Made by a program: the position numbers and the translations under genes. A stretch of 64,000 nt of DNA, taken from contig NC_061869.1 of NCBI RefSeq assembly GCF_907164915.1, forward strand, positions 13,042,221 through 13,106,220, written 5' to 3'. Every line of letters begins with the position of its first letter. The first letter of the stretch is position 1. This stretch comes from Impatiens glandulifera. Lineage: Eukaryota; Streptophyta; Magnoliopsida; Ericales; Balsaminaceae. This document shows positions 10,973 through 22,344 of this stretch, one piece after another. The notes below the pieces were generated by a model, which was not told where the DNA came from, did no database searches, and saw nothing but the letters and a program-made list of their open reading frames with translations.

Positions 10973-11710
10973 AGGGATGTGCAAAAAAACTGGAAAACCG
11001 ATAACTCAACTGAACCGATAGCTTACCGGTTTATTGGTTAACCGGTTCTAACGGTTCTGGTTAACCGGTTTTTTACCAGTTAAACGGTTCGATTTTCGGT
11101 TAAACTATTTTTCTATCGGTTTAACTGGTAAACCGGTAATTTAATCATATATATTTATATTAGTTATTTTGTAAATATTAGATATATTATAAATAATATT
11201 TAATAATATATATATATATTAATTTTTCTTTTAATTTTAAATTATAATTTGTATAAAATTGTTTTAAATAAAATCTAATTTATATGGTTATTAGTTTAAA
11301 AATAGATACTTTTGAAATATATTATATTGTAAGGATAATATAATATATTATAAAATATTTGTAAATATATTTATGAAATATTATTATAATATAATATATT
11401 ATATAATATATTATATAATATTTGTAAATATATTTATGAAATATTATTATAATATATTATAATATAAATAAAATAGAGAATAACATAAAAGTACAGCACA
11501 AACAAAAAATTTTAAAAAAAAATTATTTAACAAATTTAATATTTAATTTAAAAAATTGAATTATCGGTTTACGGTTAAACCGGTTAACCGATCGGTACTG
11601 GCCGGAACCAATGGTTCCAAAACCGGTAAAATCGATACTAATATTGGTTGGTTAACCGATTTGTAAAATAAAAGGTAAAACTAGACTTAACCGGAACCGT
11701 TTGTACATCT
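10973..11710. mobile_element. Non-autonomous hAT-like MITE (738 bp)
   Basis: It is present in block A and absent from block B at the same place. The left end AGGGATGTGCAAA and right end TTTGTACATCT form imperfect inverted repeats. Both subterminal regions are packed with AACCGGTT-type motifs, and the core is AT-rich without ORFs. GGGATGTGCA ends with CGGTT motifs resemble plant hAT-derived MITEs. The flanking duplication is unclear because about 7 bp seen in block B is missing. Confidence 0.7.
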
Positions 11711-13151
11711 TAAGTATATTAAGTTTGACAAAAACCTTTATGTTTTCATAACTTAGGCTAATTGTCACCTTAATTTATTGAAATCCGAAATTAACTTTTC
11801 TTGAAAATTCAATTATTTCAAAAAATAATTGTTTATAAACTATAAAATTTTGGAGGTGAAAAATGAGTGTCTACAATAATTTTATAAGGCGTTGCACATG
11901 GCATTGTTAACTGAAAAGGCTAAATATTTTTTAAACAAAAAGAAAGTGCTAAACAACGGACACTAAAATCTATCGACCAAACTATAAAAGTAATAAAAAC
12001 GGTACATTTCGGGTTCAACGAACGATTTGTTAAATGCTTCATCTTTTTTACGACGTTGTCTTTTGTTGTATTCCTGAACATGAAACCTTATGAAGTTTGT
12101 TATCTATACAAAAGAAAGTTTTATATACAACTACTATTGAAAACTTGTAGTCTTTGAGTTCTCGCAATGAATAAATCTACGATTTTGGGTTTGGAGGCGA
12201 TTTTTGCCGGAGAGAGTTGAGAGAGAGACGAATTGAGTGGAAAATAAATTTAAAGATGATTTTTTTTAATCTCTCATAGGAATGTGACAACTTATGCCAG
12301 ATTTATGATTTTACTTTCGTTACAATCTCGTCTCGTTATCTCTATCAATTCTTTTTTTACACGGTCTTATATGACGTTGGTTATTTAGGGGTTTTAAAAA
12401 AATATTAAATAAAAAGTGTTATTTGAATTTTAGTTGTTTGAATTATTATAATATTTTTTATATTTAAAACTTAAATTTTATAAAACAAAATTATTTTAAT
12501 AATTTAGTTGATTATTTCTTTTATAATGAATTAATTTCATTAATTTAAACTAATTATATATGAAAAGTTAATTTTTAAATAATATAAAATAACATTTATA
12601 GAATCAAAACAATTAAATGAGAATTTAAACATTAAATATTAAGCAAATTTACAAAAGTTAAATTTTAAAGTAGAAGATTCAATAATCTTGAAATTTAATA
12701 TTTGTTTAGGATAACTTTAAATACAAACTAGGTTGAATTTCATAAAAATGAGTAAGGAAGTAAGGTAAGCCAGACAAACCAATCAAAGAGGGTTAAAAGA
12801 CATTTATCAAATATTATGAGCGATTAGTAAAAATTATTCATACTTCGTGGGTCGATAATTAACGCCAAAAAATATTCAAAATAATGAAAACTCATATTTT
12901 TTTTTAAAATTATTATAGAATAAAATAAAAGGATTAGTTATAACAATTCTTTATTAAACAAAATAAAAACAATTTCAAATTTAACAACTTCATCTCATTA
13001 TTAAGAATTGATAAACACATGCTTGAGAAAGTATTATTAAAACAATTGATCAGTAGAAATGACTCACCTATAAGTGATAATATTTAAAATTCGATTTAAA
13101 TATGAGGGTTTAAAAGATAATCAAGACATACTCAAATACTATTAAAAAAAA

Positions 13152-13797
13152 TTAGCATGTATCCCGTGCATTTGCACGAATAATAATATAAAAAATCGTG
13201 AAAAAAATATTACGGTAAAATTTTTATAGGCGGGTCAACCGACAATCCGACCCAAATATTCATTTACTCTCACATATATTCAAATTAACCACAGCTCTCG
13301 ACTCGGCAATCCGGACACTCTTAAAATTAAGCATCATTATATATATATATATATATATTAGTTAGTTAAAAAGTTGAACTTATATTGTTAAAATGTCACA
13401 CGTTTATCAAATTTTGGGTTAAATTTAAAATATAAAGTGTTATTACCCTAGTTGGTTAAAAGGTTGTACTTATTTTGTTAGGTTGCAAGTTCGAACCATA
13501 CCTATAATATTTTTAATTTTATTTTTAACCGTTTTAAGTTTATGGGCGGGTCAACCCACAATCCGACCCAAATATTCATTTACTCTCACAAATATCCAAA
13601 TTAACCACAACTCTCGACCCGACAATCCAAACACTTTAAAAATTAAGCATCATTATATACCCACAATCCGACCCAAGTATCCATTTACTCTCACATATAT
13701 CCAAATTAACCATAACTCTCAACTTGGCAATCCAGACACTTTAAAAATTAAGCATCATTATATATATATATATATATATATATAGATATATATATAT
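13152..13797 (-). mobile_element. Helitron-like element in block A
   Basis: Read on the minus strand it is three modules of the repeat that forms the 21.36-26.52 kb array, ending with a hairpin CGTGCAAATGCACG about 10 bp before GCTAA at 13152. That is the CTRR-plus-hairpin 3' end of Helitrons. Block B lacks it. One module keeps the tRNA-like segment (GGTTGCAAGTTCGAACC, 13480-13498 on the plus strand). No Rep/helicase is encoded. The exact 5' end is not resolved because it is a TA repeat. Confidence 0.6.
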
Positions 13798-13799
13798 AG

Positions 13800-15883
13800 A
13801 TTATTACAAAACAAAATAACTTTTTTTAAAAAAGTTTAATAATTAATAAATTTAATGATTTTAATTATTGGGAAAAAAAAGTATAATACAAAATATATGG
13901 ATAGGAATTTCCAAATAGGAAAAAAAAATCAAAATCCATCCCAAATCCCAACTCACTTCATTTATTTAATATGTATCTTGTTTATTAAGGACTTTGCAAT
14001 TATTGAAACTAAGGACACTGATAATTCCGACATAAAAGTCCCAATAAGAACTATCTATTTTGAGAGCAATTTTGCCTTTCCTGACATCAACTTGTTCACA
14101 TATGAGACTGCATCGACGTAAGAAGTTCTGCAAATTGCATTTGTTAAATCATTTTTATTCGTTCGCATGTTCTCCCCAATGATTTATAAATTACATGACC
14201 GAGCAGTTATGGATTGCAAATTGATACTCTCCGTCAAGATTTTAAGTCTGGCTTGGAAAGTCTACTGAAATCCACGCCTATCAAGTGTTGAAGTGGTTAG
14301 TGTTAGTCATTTTTATCAAAGTATATCCTTTTTAGAATTAGTTATGTTTAATTAGCTTTTTTATGTTAAAAGTTAGTGTTAGTAGTGGTTCCTAATTTCT
14401 TGCTTTGATAAGTAACACCACTAAGTTGGAGAGCTACTGAAGTTCTTCAACTTGTGCATGCTGACATATGTGGACCTATCAACCCTATATCCAACAACTT
14501 GTGCATGCTACCTATCAACCCTATATCCAACAACTTGTGCATGCTGACATATGTGGACCTATCAACCCTATATCCAACAGTGGAAAGATGTATATAATCA
14601 CTTTCATTGATGATTATAGTCGCAAAACATGGATATATTTATTCACGCAAAAATCAAAATCTTTTAATATTTTTAAATTGTTTAGAAGCTTTTAATATTT
14701 TTAAATTTTTTAAAAGTCGTGTTGAGAAGAAGAATGGTGTGTTTATCAAAGTTCTTCGTACTGACCGTGGAGGGGAGTTCACCCTACATGAGTTTAACAA
14801 CTTTTGCAGCGACAATGGTATAAAAAGACAACTGACAGCTTCGTATACTCCACAACAAAATGGAGTTGCAGAGAGAAAGAATCGAACTCTAATGAACATG
14901 GTTCGTAGCCTGTTTATTGAGAAGCATATTTCAAAGACGTTTTGGGCAGAAACTGTGAATTAGGCTATTCATGTCCAGAATAGAAGTCCAACGCGTGCCG
15001 TAAAGAATAAGACACTAGAAGAAGCTTGGAGTGGTGTTAATCCATCAGTTGCTCACTTTCGAGTGTTTGGCTGCATTTCTCATGCTCATGTTCCCGACAG
15101 CAAGCGCATCAATCTGGATGACAAGAGTATCAAATGTATTCTACTTGGGGTCAGTGAAGAATCTAAAGCATATCGACTGTATATGTTTAATTAGCTTTTC
15201 TATGTAAACCGTTAGTGTTAGTAGTGGTTCCTAATTTCTTGCTTTGGTAAGTAACACCACTAAGTTAGTAGTGGATTAGTAGTTATTCCTATTTTTTTGC
15301 TTGGGTAAGTTACACCACAAAGTTAGTAATGAGTTAGTAGTTATTCCTATTTTTTGCTTTGGTAAGTTACACCACTAAGTTAGTAGTATTCTTAATTTCT
15401 TACTTTTGTAAGGCTATAAATAATCTATCTTTTCAGTTATTATTTATATAATTATTAAGGAATTCAGGTATTTCCTATTGTCTCTAGATCAAGGCCATTT
15501 TTCTTGGAGTTCGAACTGGTGATCCTACAGCAGTATATCTGAGATCTTAAGTCCTTCAGTTACTATATTCTATTCATTGTATAAAGGAACCATAGAGCTC
15601 TTTGAATTTACATATAATAATCATCTGTAGGTTGTCCAAGAACAATTCTCCCCTAGTTCACCTGGATGGCCATCTTTCATGAGAGTTAATCCCATTTTGG
15701 ACTGTTCGTATAAGTTGGTTTATGAAAAGATTAAATTTATATATGTTGGATAAATTGATTTTAGAAAGAGATATTTTTATGAAGAGACAAAAATCTTTGC
15801 AATTTTTGGCTCATTATTTAATATATATCTATCCAAAAGTTTACTTAAAACTCTTATTTTCAAATTTAAGAATTTGATTTCAA
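13800..15883 (+). pseudogene. FAD-synthase-like pseudogene (block A), interrupted by copia 2
   Basis: It keeps the 3' part of exon 3 (14005-14119: [27 protein letters not shown] read in pieces), exon 4 split at 14285/15489, exon 5 (15640-15720) and part of intron 5. The promoter, exons 1-2 and the 5' part of exon 3 are missing through a deletion whose junction is GCAATTA/TTGAAACT. The phosphate-binding loop is therefore absent, and no complete product is possible. Similarity to the intact gene is high, so the copy is fairly recent. Confidence 0.85.
14286..15488 (+). mobile_element. Copia element 2: internally deleted, inserted in pseudogene exon 4
   Basis: It is flanked by the 5-bp duplication TCAAG (14281-14285, 15489-15493). 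The intact paralogue shows the empty site CCTATCAAGGCC at 29781-29792. Direct LTR-like text (TTAGTGTTAGTAGTGGTTCC) occurs at 14368 and 15209. Inside is an integrase fragment: HADICGPINPISNS, FIDDYSRKTWIYLF, LRTDRGGEFTLHEFNNFC, TPQQNGVAERKNRTLMNMVR, then a stop at 14963 and FRVFGCISHAHVPDS. Gag, protease, RT and RNase H are absent. A short segment at 14455-14580 is repeated, and so is TTTTAATATTTTTAAATT near 14664/14690. Confidence 0.8.
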
Positions 15884-15887
15884 TTAA

Positions 15888-16430
15888 GAAGAGGATGAGA
15901 AGTTGAAGAAATCGTTGGTATTACTGACAGTGACCTAGCCGGTGACACAGACGACAAAAAAAGTACTAAAGGGATGATGTTTTATCTCAACGGGAGTACT
16001 AAAGGGATGATGTTTTATCTCAACGGGAATCTGATCACCTGACAATCTCAAAAGCAGCGAACTGTTATTTTATCTCCATGTGAAGCGGAGTTTATGGCAT
16101 CTATTGCAGCGTCGTGCTAAGGACTTTGGCTGAGAAACTTGTTGAGCGATGTGCTCGGATGCGAGCCGAGGCCGGTAACCCTCTATGTCGACAACAAGTC
16201 CGCAATAACATTAATGAAGAACTCAATGTTTCATGGACGTAGCAAACACATCGACACTCGGTCCCACTTCATCCGTGAATGCATCGAGAACCGACAAATA
16301 GTTGTAGATTTTGTAAGCATTAGAGAGCAACGTGCAAACATTATCACCAAGGCACTAGCAAAAAGTCAAATTCGTGGAGATACGAGAGCTGCTTGGCGTG
16401 AAGAATCTGGAACCAAATCAAGCTTACGGG
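15888..16430 (+). pseudogene. Copia RNase H fragment, same family as element 1
   Basis: It reads EEIVGITDSDLAGDTDDKK, then a 33-bp tandem duplication (GGGATGATGTTTTATCTCAACGG at 15971 and 16004), stops at 16039 and 16117, then LLSDVLGCEPRPVTLYVDNKSAI and HGRSKHIDTRSHFIRECIENRQIVVDFV. It lacks everything upstream of RNase H. It joins straight onto block A on its left. Confidence 0.8.
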
Positions 16431-16455
16431 GGAAATTGTGAGTTTAAGCATTGAT

Positions 16456-16712
16456 TGTTAGAAAATTGAAAGTTGTTGGCCTATATTGTCTTTTATGCAA
16501 TTAAGGCTTATTTTATTATTGGTGGATTTGAGTCTATATGTATAAGTAATTTAGAGTTTCTAGGCTAATTACTCATTTATAAGGGTTGTTTGTAAAGATT
16601 AATATAGAACATTTAAGATTTTTAAGACTTTTTCTCTTTAGCAAATATCTATTTTTCAGAGTTTCATATCTTCATAGTTGTTTTTAGAAGATCCAATAGT
16701 TAAAGCCAACAC
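16456..16712 (+). repeat. 3' LTR attached to the RNase H fragment
   Basis: It starts TGTTAGAAAATTGAAAG and ends near AAAGCCAACA, matching the element 1 LTRs along its length. With the RNase H fragment it forms a direct repeat of 10077-10836 on the other side of block A. Confidence 0.8.
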
Positions 16713-17460
16713 AACACGCCTTACATCACATATTGACTCAAAAATTAAGGTTTTGAAAAGAATATACAATGTCGTTGAACGAATGCATATTTTATCAGGA
16801 TTTATACAGAAGGATATAGACAAAAGTATTACTTATGATGTTGCTGTTGTTTAGGAGTCACATGTAAAGGTAATCATTTTTAGTCAATATTGTATTTAAA
16901 TTTTTGTAGTGTAGGATTGATCCTAATACACAGACTGAGACACGCGTCTCTTTTATTTTATGTACACTAGTGCATTGTATTTGGAAAAGATAGAGAGACT
17001 ATAGAATTTATTGAAGGACCTAAAAAAAACAATCACAGTAATGGAAAAATATTGAAAAAGAACCTCTATCAAGGATCAGTTAAAAAAACTAGTGATGTAG
17101 AAGAAGGAAGAAATGTAAAAAAAATATAATCATATGATATGAAAGATTTAAATGTCACAACGAGAGAATTTTTTACAGAGTTATTTGAGAATTTAGCTGT
17201 ATTAGTTGCTAAAACTATTTAGCAACATGATTTATCAATGAATAGAGTGTAAATATGTGAAATAATTTCTCGACTTTCTCTTGATCCAGTTGATATGATA
17301 GATGCAACTATTGCTATCACGGCTAAATCAAAACTTGTGGACGTATTTCCATGATTGACCGTTGATACCGACAAGTTATTGTTCATCAAAAAAAACTTTA
17401 TCATTTGACTAGTTAAGAAAAAGTACTTATTTTTAATAAAAATGTAAGATAACATGTCAC
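16713..17460 (+). pseudogene. Unrecognised decayed coding sequence
   Basis: Conceptual frames hold protein-like text broken by stops: IDSKIKVLKRIYNVVERMH near 16735 and MKDLNVTTREFFTELFENLA near 17140, followed by ICEIISRLSLDPVDMIDATI. It could be a relic of a transposon-linked Myb/SANT-like protein, but I cannot confirm that from sequence alone. No start, splice pattern or intact frame is visible. Confidence 0.25.
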
Positions 17461-19540
17461 TTTGATACTCACAAAATCTGCACTGTTTTAACTTTTTTTT
17501 TTTTTTTTTTTTTTAGATCATTAACAATAACTTTTTTTTAGACCATTAACAATAACTTTTTTTAAGAACATTTGGTCATATATTATATATGACATGTAGG
17601 TATATATAATATTTGGTAATTATATAATTTATGGAATTTACAAATCATGTTATTAGAATCTAATATATATTTTGTTTATTTTATTATAAATAATTGTGTA
17701 TAATAAATTGAGATTTATAGATATATGAATGTGAAATTGTTTTCAGACTATATTGAAGTGAGATTATTAATTTGGTGTAAAATGATTGTGTTTAGTGATA
17801 GAGGAAGAAATAACTGTCATAGGATTAATGTAAAATTTAAAGTTAACTAAGGACTAAAATATAATATAGATTAGAACCCTTCATATATCTTTAAACAAAA
17901 ACTTAAAGAAATAAAAATTGTAAGTACAAAGGGTGAGTTTCATCCACAAGCAAATGTCATACACTCTACGTCTGCCCGGTTGATTTGATTCCGGGTCAAC
18001 CCGTGCTCAAACGACCACCTACCCACCAACCCCTCCCAAAAGAAAGAAACCCTTCATATCTTTCTAGCAGCTGTCCTAAAGAAAACCCTAATTTATACAT
18101 ACAGATTGAAAGTCATAAAATGGGACATGATCCCAAAAGAAAGAAACACTTCATATATCTCTTGTCACCGATCCTAAGAAACCCTAATTTTGTTATCCGT
18201 CCTTTGGAATTGTAATATTTGATACCTATATATACAGAGTAAAAGAGTGTTAATGAAGATATTATTAAACTACAAAAACTAATATTTTTTTGATAAACAG
18301 TGAGAAATTAAAGTTGGAACCATCTACCAGATTTTTTTCAAGAACTCAAGTTGGCCTAGCATAATATTTCTTTAATTAACAAATCTTATTCATTATACAT
18401 TTATATTAAATAGATGCAACCTGTATTTATTTGTGATAAACACATCAACTCTATATAATTTAAAATCAATTATTTAAAACAAAACAATTTTTAGAAAAAA
18501 CTATGAATTAATTATGTTTTAAAAATTAAGAAAAATGAAGAATACTCACTAGAAGTTGATTCACCCTTTTCTGAAATGAACTACAAAAATTCAATGATTC
18601 CATGACGTCAATGGCAGTATTGATCCAGAAAATACCCACCTCAAGATTTCAAAAAAAAAGAGAAGTTAGACAATAAAATTATAAAAATAAACTAATCAAA
18701 TGTACATAAGTCGATTCTAACCATGTGATTCATTGACCTCTTGTAATCACTGGTGTTATTAATCTCTTTGTATCAAGAACCTACTTTCTTTCTTTGCGGC
18801 GCCGAGAAGAACTTTCAATAAAATTAGGGTATGATAGAAATGAAGTCTACCGTCAATATATACTATAGAAACAAGTGTAATTCCGTTACTTCTCGTCTAG
18901 TTGAAACCTATAAATTAAACGACGTCACAAAAAAAGGCAATTAATAAATTATTAACAAAATATTTATATATATTATATATATCCATTTTAAGAAAGATAT
19001 ATATTTATTATATTTATTTATATCCAATAATGACATGTATAAAATGTCAACTTAGTCTAAATAAGAAAATGAATAACACATCAAATCAATTATAAGAAAA
19101 AATGACAAATTAAATCAAATTAGTTTCTAGAAATAAATAAATATAATAATATTACACCCTTATAAAAATATGATTATTATTATTATTAAAAAATAATAAA
19201 TTTTTTTTATTATTAAATAAATAAACAAAAATAATAATAATAATAAATAAACAAAAAAAACTTATTATACTAATGACTTTATTTTGTTGGGCAGGCCAAA
19301 CTACCTAGCCCAGCCCAAATGGCAAGTCGATTCAAAATTCAGGAAAATAAGAAGTATTGAGCTATTCTGCTTCATTTGAGCACTCAACATAGAGATGATT
19401 TCTTGATAATATTCTTACTAAGAGTTATTATTCTTTTGATCATCATCAAAATAGTTGAGGGACTGCACATGTTAATCTGGTTTTTTTTTTTTCTATCTTT
19501 ATTCCTTTCTATTAGTTAGGATAACCAATAATTTTGAAAC
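17461..19540. other. Gene-free AT-rich stretch with a duplicated leader fragment
   Basis: There is a poly(T) run near 17490 and ATT/TAA microsatellite-like runs at 19140-19260. 17980-18160 repeats the leader-like sequence of 2930-3060. A GC-richer patch at 18570-18850 looks like a gene remnant but has no coherent frame. I see no gene here. Confidence 0.4.
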
Positions 19541-20578
19541 ATCCCTCCTCCAAATGTCAATTTCCTTGACAAAATTTGTAGTAGAGGTTTCTTCTGAGCT
19601 TCCCCTTTAGTGGTTTTACTTCTTGTCCTGATCTTGTCCTGATCTTTTCTCGACTATTTCCTTTTCCTTAATTCCTCAGCTTTTGGACTAATAGAATAAA
19701 GACATATGCTATATTAAGATCGACACTGACTCAGACGCAAGAATTTGACTCCTCGTAAAGTCATAAAAATCATTTAACTGGTTAAAAACGGACTCAATCT
19801 CCTCTTAACTTCATATTATTCAATTTCTTCTGAAATTATATCGCAGTTATTAACCCTAATCTTATAGTCACATCTTGATAGTGGGTTTAGTGCTCTACAA
19901 TCATCCTATAATCGATTCAACTTGGAATAATAAGATTTAACAATTCATGGTCCCTACTTCATCGAACTAATCTCTTTCTGAAGTTGGAAGGATGATTGCT
20001 CGGTCTTGACTTGATAAGGATTCTTGATTCCTTCTCATAGTTCTATTGTAGTCTCAATGTGTATAAAATTTTATTTATCCTGAGTAATCAAATAATTCAA
20101 GACCCAAGATCTAACGAGTGCATCCTCTTTAAGTCAACGAACTTGAGCATCAATATATTCTAGGTAAGGAACTTAGTTGTGAGTGCAATGTGCACACTTC
20201 GACTCCAACTAATATAGTTATTTTCATTTAATAGTGACGAGTCCAGATGGTAGACATCTCCTCTGTGGCTCTCTTCATACCTTCACCCTGCGAAGCGCAC
20301 CCATCATTCCGTTTTTTTTTTCCAGTAGTGACAATGGACATACCAGGATTGTCGTGGGCATACCAGGATTGATGTGTGCATATACGTATAGAGGATCATC
20401 CGCCAATTGTGCCATTCTTTCTTTGACTTGAATTAGCGGCTTCTCTACTAAAGAATTTCCATATTTTGTTTTGATATTCCCTTGAATTATTTCTTCGTCT
20501 CTAATATATTCTTCACCGTGTTTTGTCTTTTGCTAGAGTCGGAACTTGGCTCTTCGCTCTCATACCATTATAAAAAAA
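19541..20578 (-). mobile_element. Decayed LTR retrotransposon internal region
   Basis: Read on the minus strand, ATGGTATGAGAGCGAAG near 20565 resembles a Met-tRNA primer-binding site. About 1 kb later a purine tract GGAGGAGGGA (near 19548) precedes TGTTTCAAAATT, like a polypurine tract and LTR start. The text between is non-AT-rich but has no long frame. This fits a small, decayed or non-autonomous (TRIM/LARD-like) element. The LTRs themselves are not clearly matched. Confidence 0.35.
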
Positions 20579-21350
20579 ACAAAATATATGGGATTTGAGA
20601 TAAAGAATAAAAGAAAATAAAAAGAAAGAATTAACAGAAAAAAGGACACATAAGGGTCATCTCCCATTTTATTAATGGATGAATAAAGTAAATAATAGTC
20701 TCTAATCTTTATCTATATAAAGATCTAAGTATCTTAATAATACTTTTATATTAATTTTAGACTAAAATTATGTTTAAACTTATTTTAATACATCTATTCA
20801 TATTATAAATTACAACTCTATATATAGGCATTCTCATATTTACATAAATTATAAAGTTAAACCTTAGTATACTTATACACATGATATTATCATGTACACC
20901 TTATTCCATTAAGCTTATATGATGAAAACTTTATAATAAAGTATTAGATAGAATCTTATAAAATTATAAACTCCTGATTTTATTTAAAAGGTTTTTATAT
21001 AGTTATACTTTTTTTGACAAAACCACAAAGACTTGTAAGTACTATAGTTTTTATGAGCATAACAAATATACGACTAAATCGCTCTGACTATTCATAAAAA
21101 GTAATGTCACGTTGACAGTTAGTTTCTGTAATTAAAAGTAGTTCATCTTTTCTTACTGCATAACTAATATCCATCAATCTCATTTGTGGAAATACTCTTA
21201 TTTTCTACACTTTTATAGTTAACATCTTTTAGTTCAAAATTTTCACACTTAATATATGAGATATATTCGCAAATTAGATAATTTCAAAATAAGAAATGCT
21301 CATTTTATGATATAAGACCTCAAAATTAATATTATCATGTTTATCAATGT

Positions 21351-21355
<5 letters not shown>
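20579..21355. other. Gene-free AT-rich stretch
   Basis: No ORF, repeat boundary or RNA gene is visible. It may include the worn 5' LTR of the minus-strand element to its left. Confidence 0.4.
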
Positions 21356-21403
<48 letters not shown>

Positions 21404-22304
21404 GATGCTTAATTTTTCAAAATTTCCGAATTGTCGGGTCGAGAGTTGTGGTTAATTTGGATATATATGTGAGAGTAAATGGATATTTTGGTCGGATTTT
21501 GGGTTGACCCGCCCATAAACTTAACACGGTTAAAAATAAAATCAAAAATATTATAGGTATGTTTCGAACTTGCAACCTAACAAAATAAATATAACCCTTT
21601 AACCAACTAAACTAATAAGACTTTATATTTTAAATTTAACACTAAATTTGATAAACGCGCGATTTTTAACAATATAAGTTCAATTTTTTAACTAACTAAT
21701 CTATATATAAATAATGATGTTTAATTTTCAAAGTGTGTGGATTACCGAGTCGAGAGCTATGGTTAATTTAGATATATATGTGAGAGTAAATGGATATTTA
21801 TGTCGGATTGTGGGTTGACCCGTTCATAAATTTAAAACGGTTAAAAATAAAATTAAAAATGCTATAGGTATGTTTCGAACTTGCAATATAACAAAACAAA
21901 TACAACCATTTAACCAACAGGCGAATAAAACATTATTTTTTAAATTCAACACCAAATTTGATGAACGCGGGATGTTTTAACAATATAAGTTTAATTTTTT
22001 AACTAACTGATATATATAATGCTTAATTTTCAAAGTGTCCGGATTACCGGGTCGAGAGCTGTGGTTAATTTGGATATATATGTGAGAGTAAATGGATATT
22101 TGGGTCGGATTGTGGGTTGACCCGCCCATAAACTTATAACGGTTAAAAATAACATAAAAATGCTATAGGTATGTTTCGAACTTGCAATCTAACAAAACAA
22201 GTACAACCCTTTAACCAATTAGATTAATAAGACTTTATATTTTAAATTTAACACCAAATTTGATAAACGCATGACCTTTTAAAAATATAAGTTCAACTTT
22301 TTAA

Positions 22305-22344
<40 letters not shown>

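Larger units (their letters stand above)
10837..15883 (+). repeat. Block A: duplicated copy of the FAD-synthase upstream and 5' region
   Basis: 10837-10972 and 11711-13140 align with 26883-28490. 13800-14285 and 15489-15883 align with 28500-28686 joined to 29513-30182. Shared anchors include GGCTAATTGTCAC, AAAAATGAGTGTCT and TTATTACTTAAGGTGA. Compared with block B, this copy has lost 28687-29512 and gained a MITE, a Helitron-like element and a deleted copia. It sits between two direct repeats of copia RNase H plus LTR. Confidence 0.85.

Noticed and set aside
13483..13785. 100-codon frame as a protein gene
   Set aside because: It is a chance frame through two modules of the Helitron-like repeat and ends in a TA microsatellite (Ile-Tyr repeat).
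16735..16870. E2F/DP-type winged helix, from KRIYNVVERM resembling RRIYDVxNVLE
   Set aside because: Only a few residues agree, no dimerisation region follows, and stops interrupt it.
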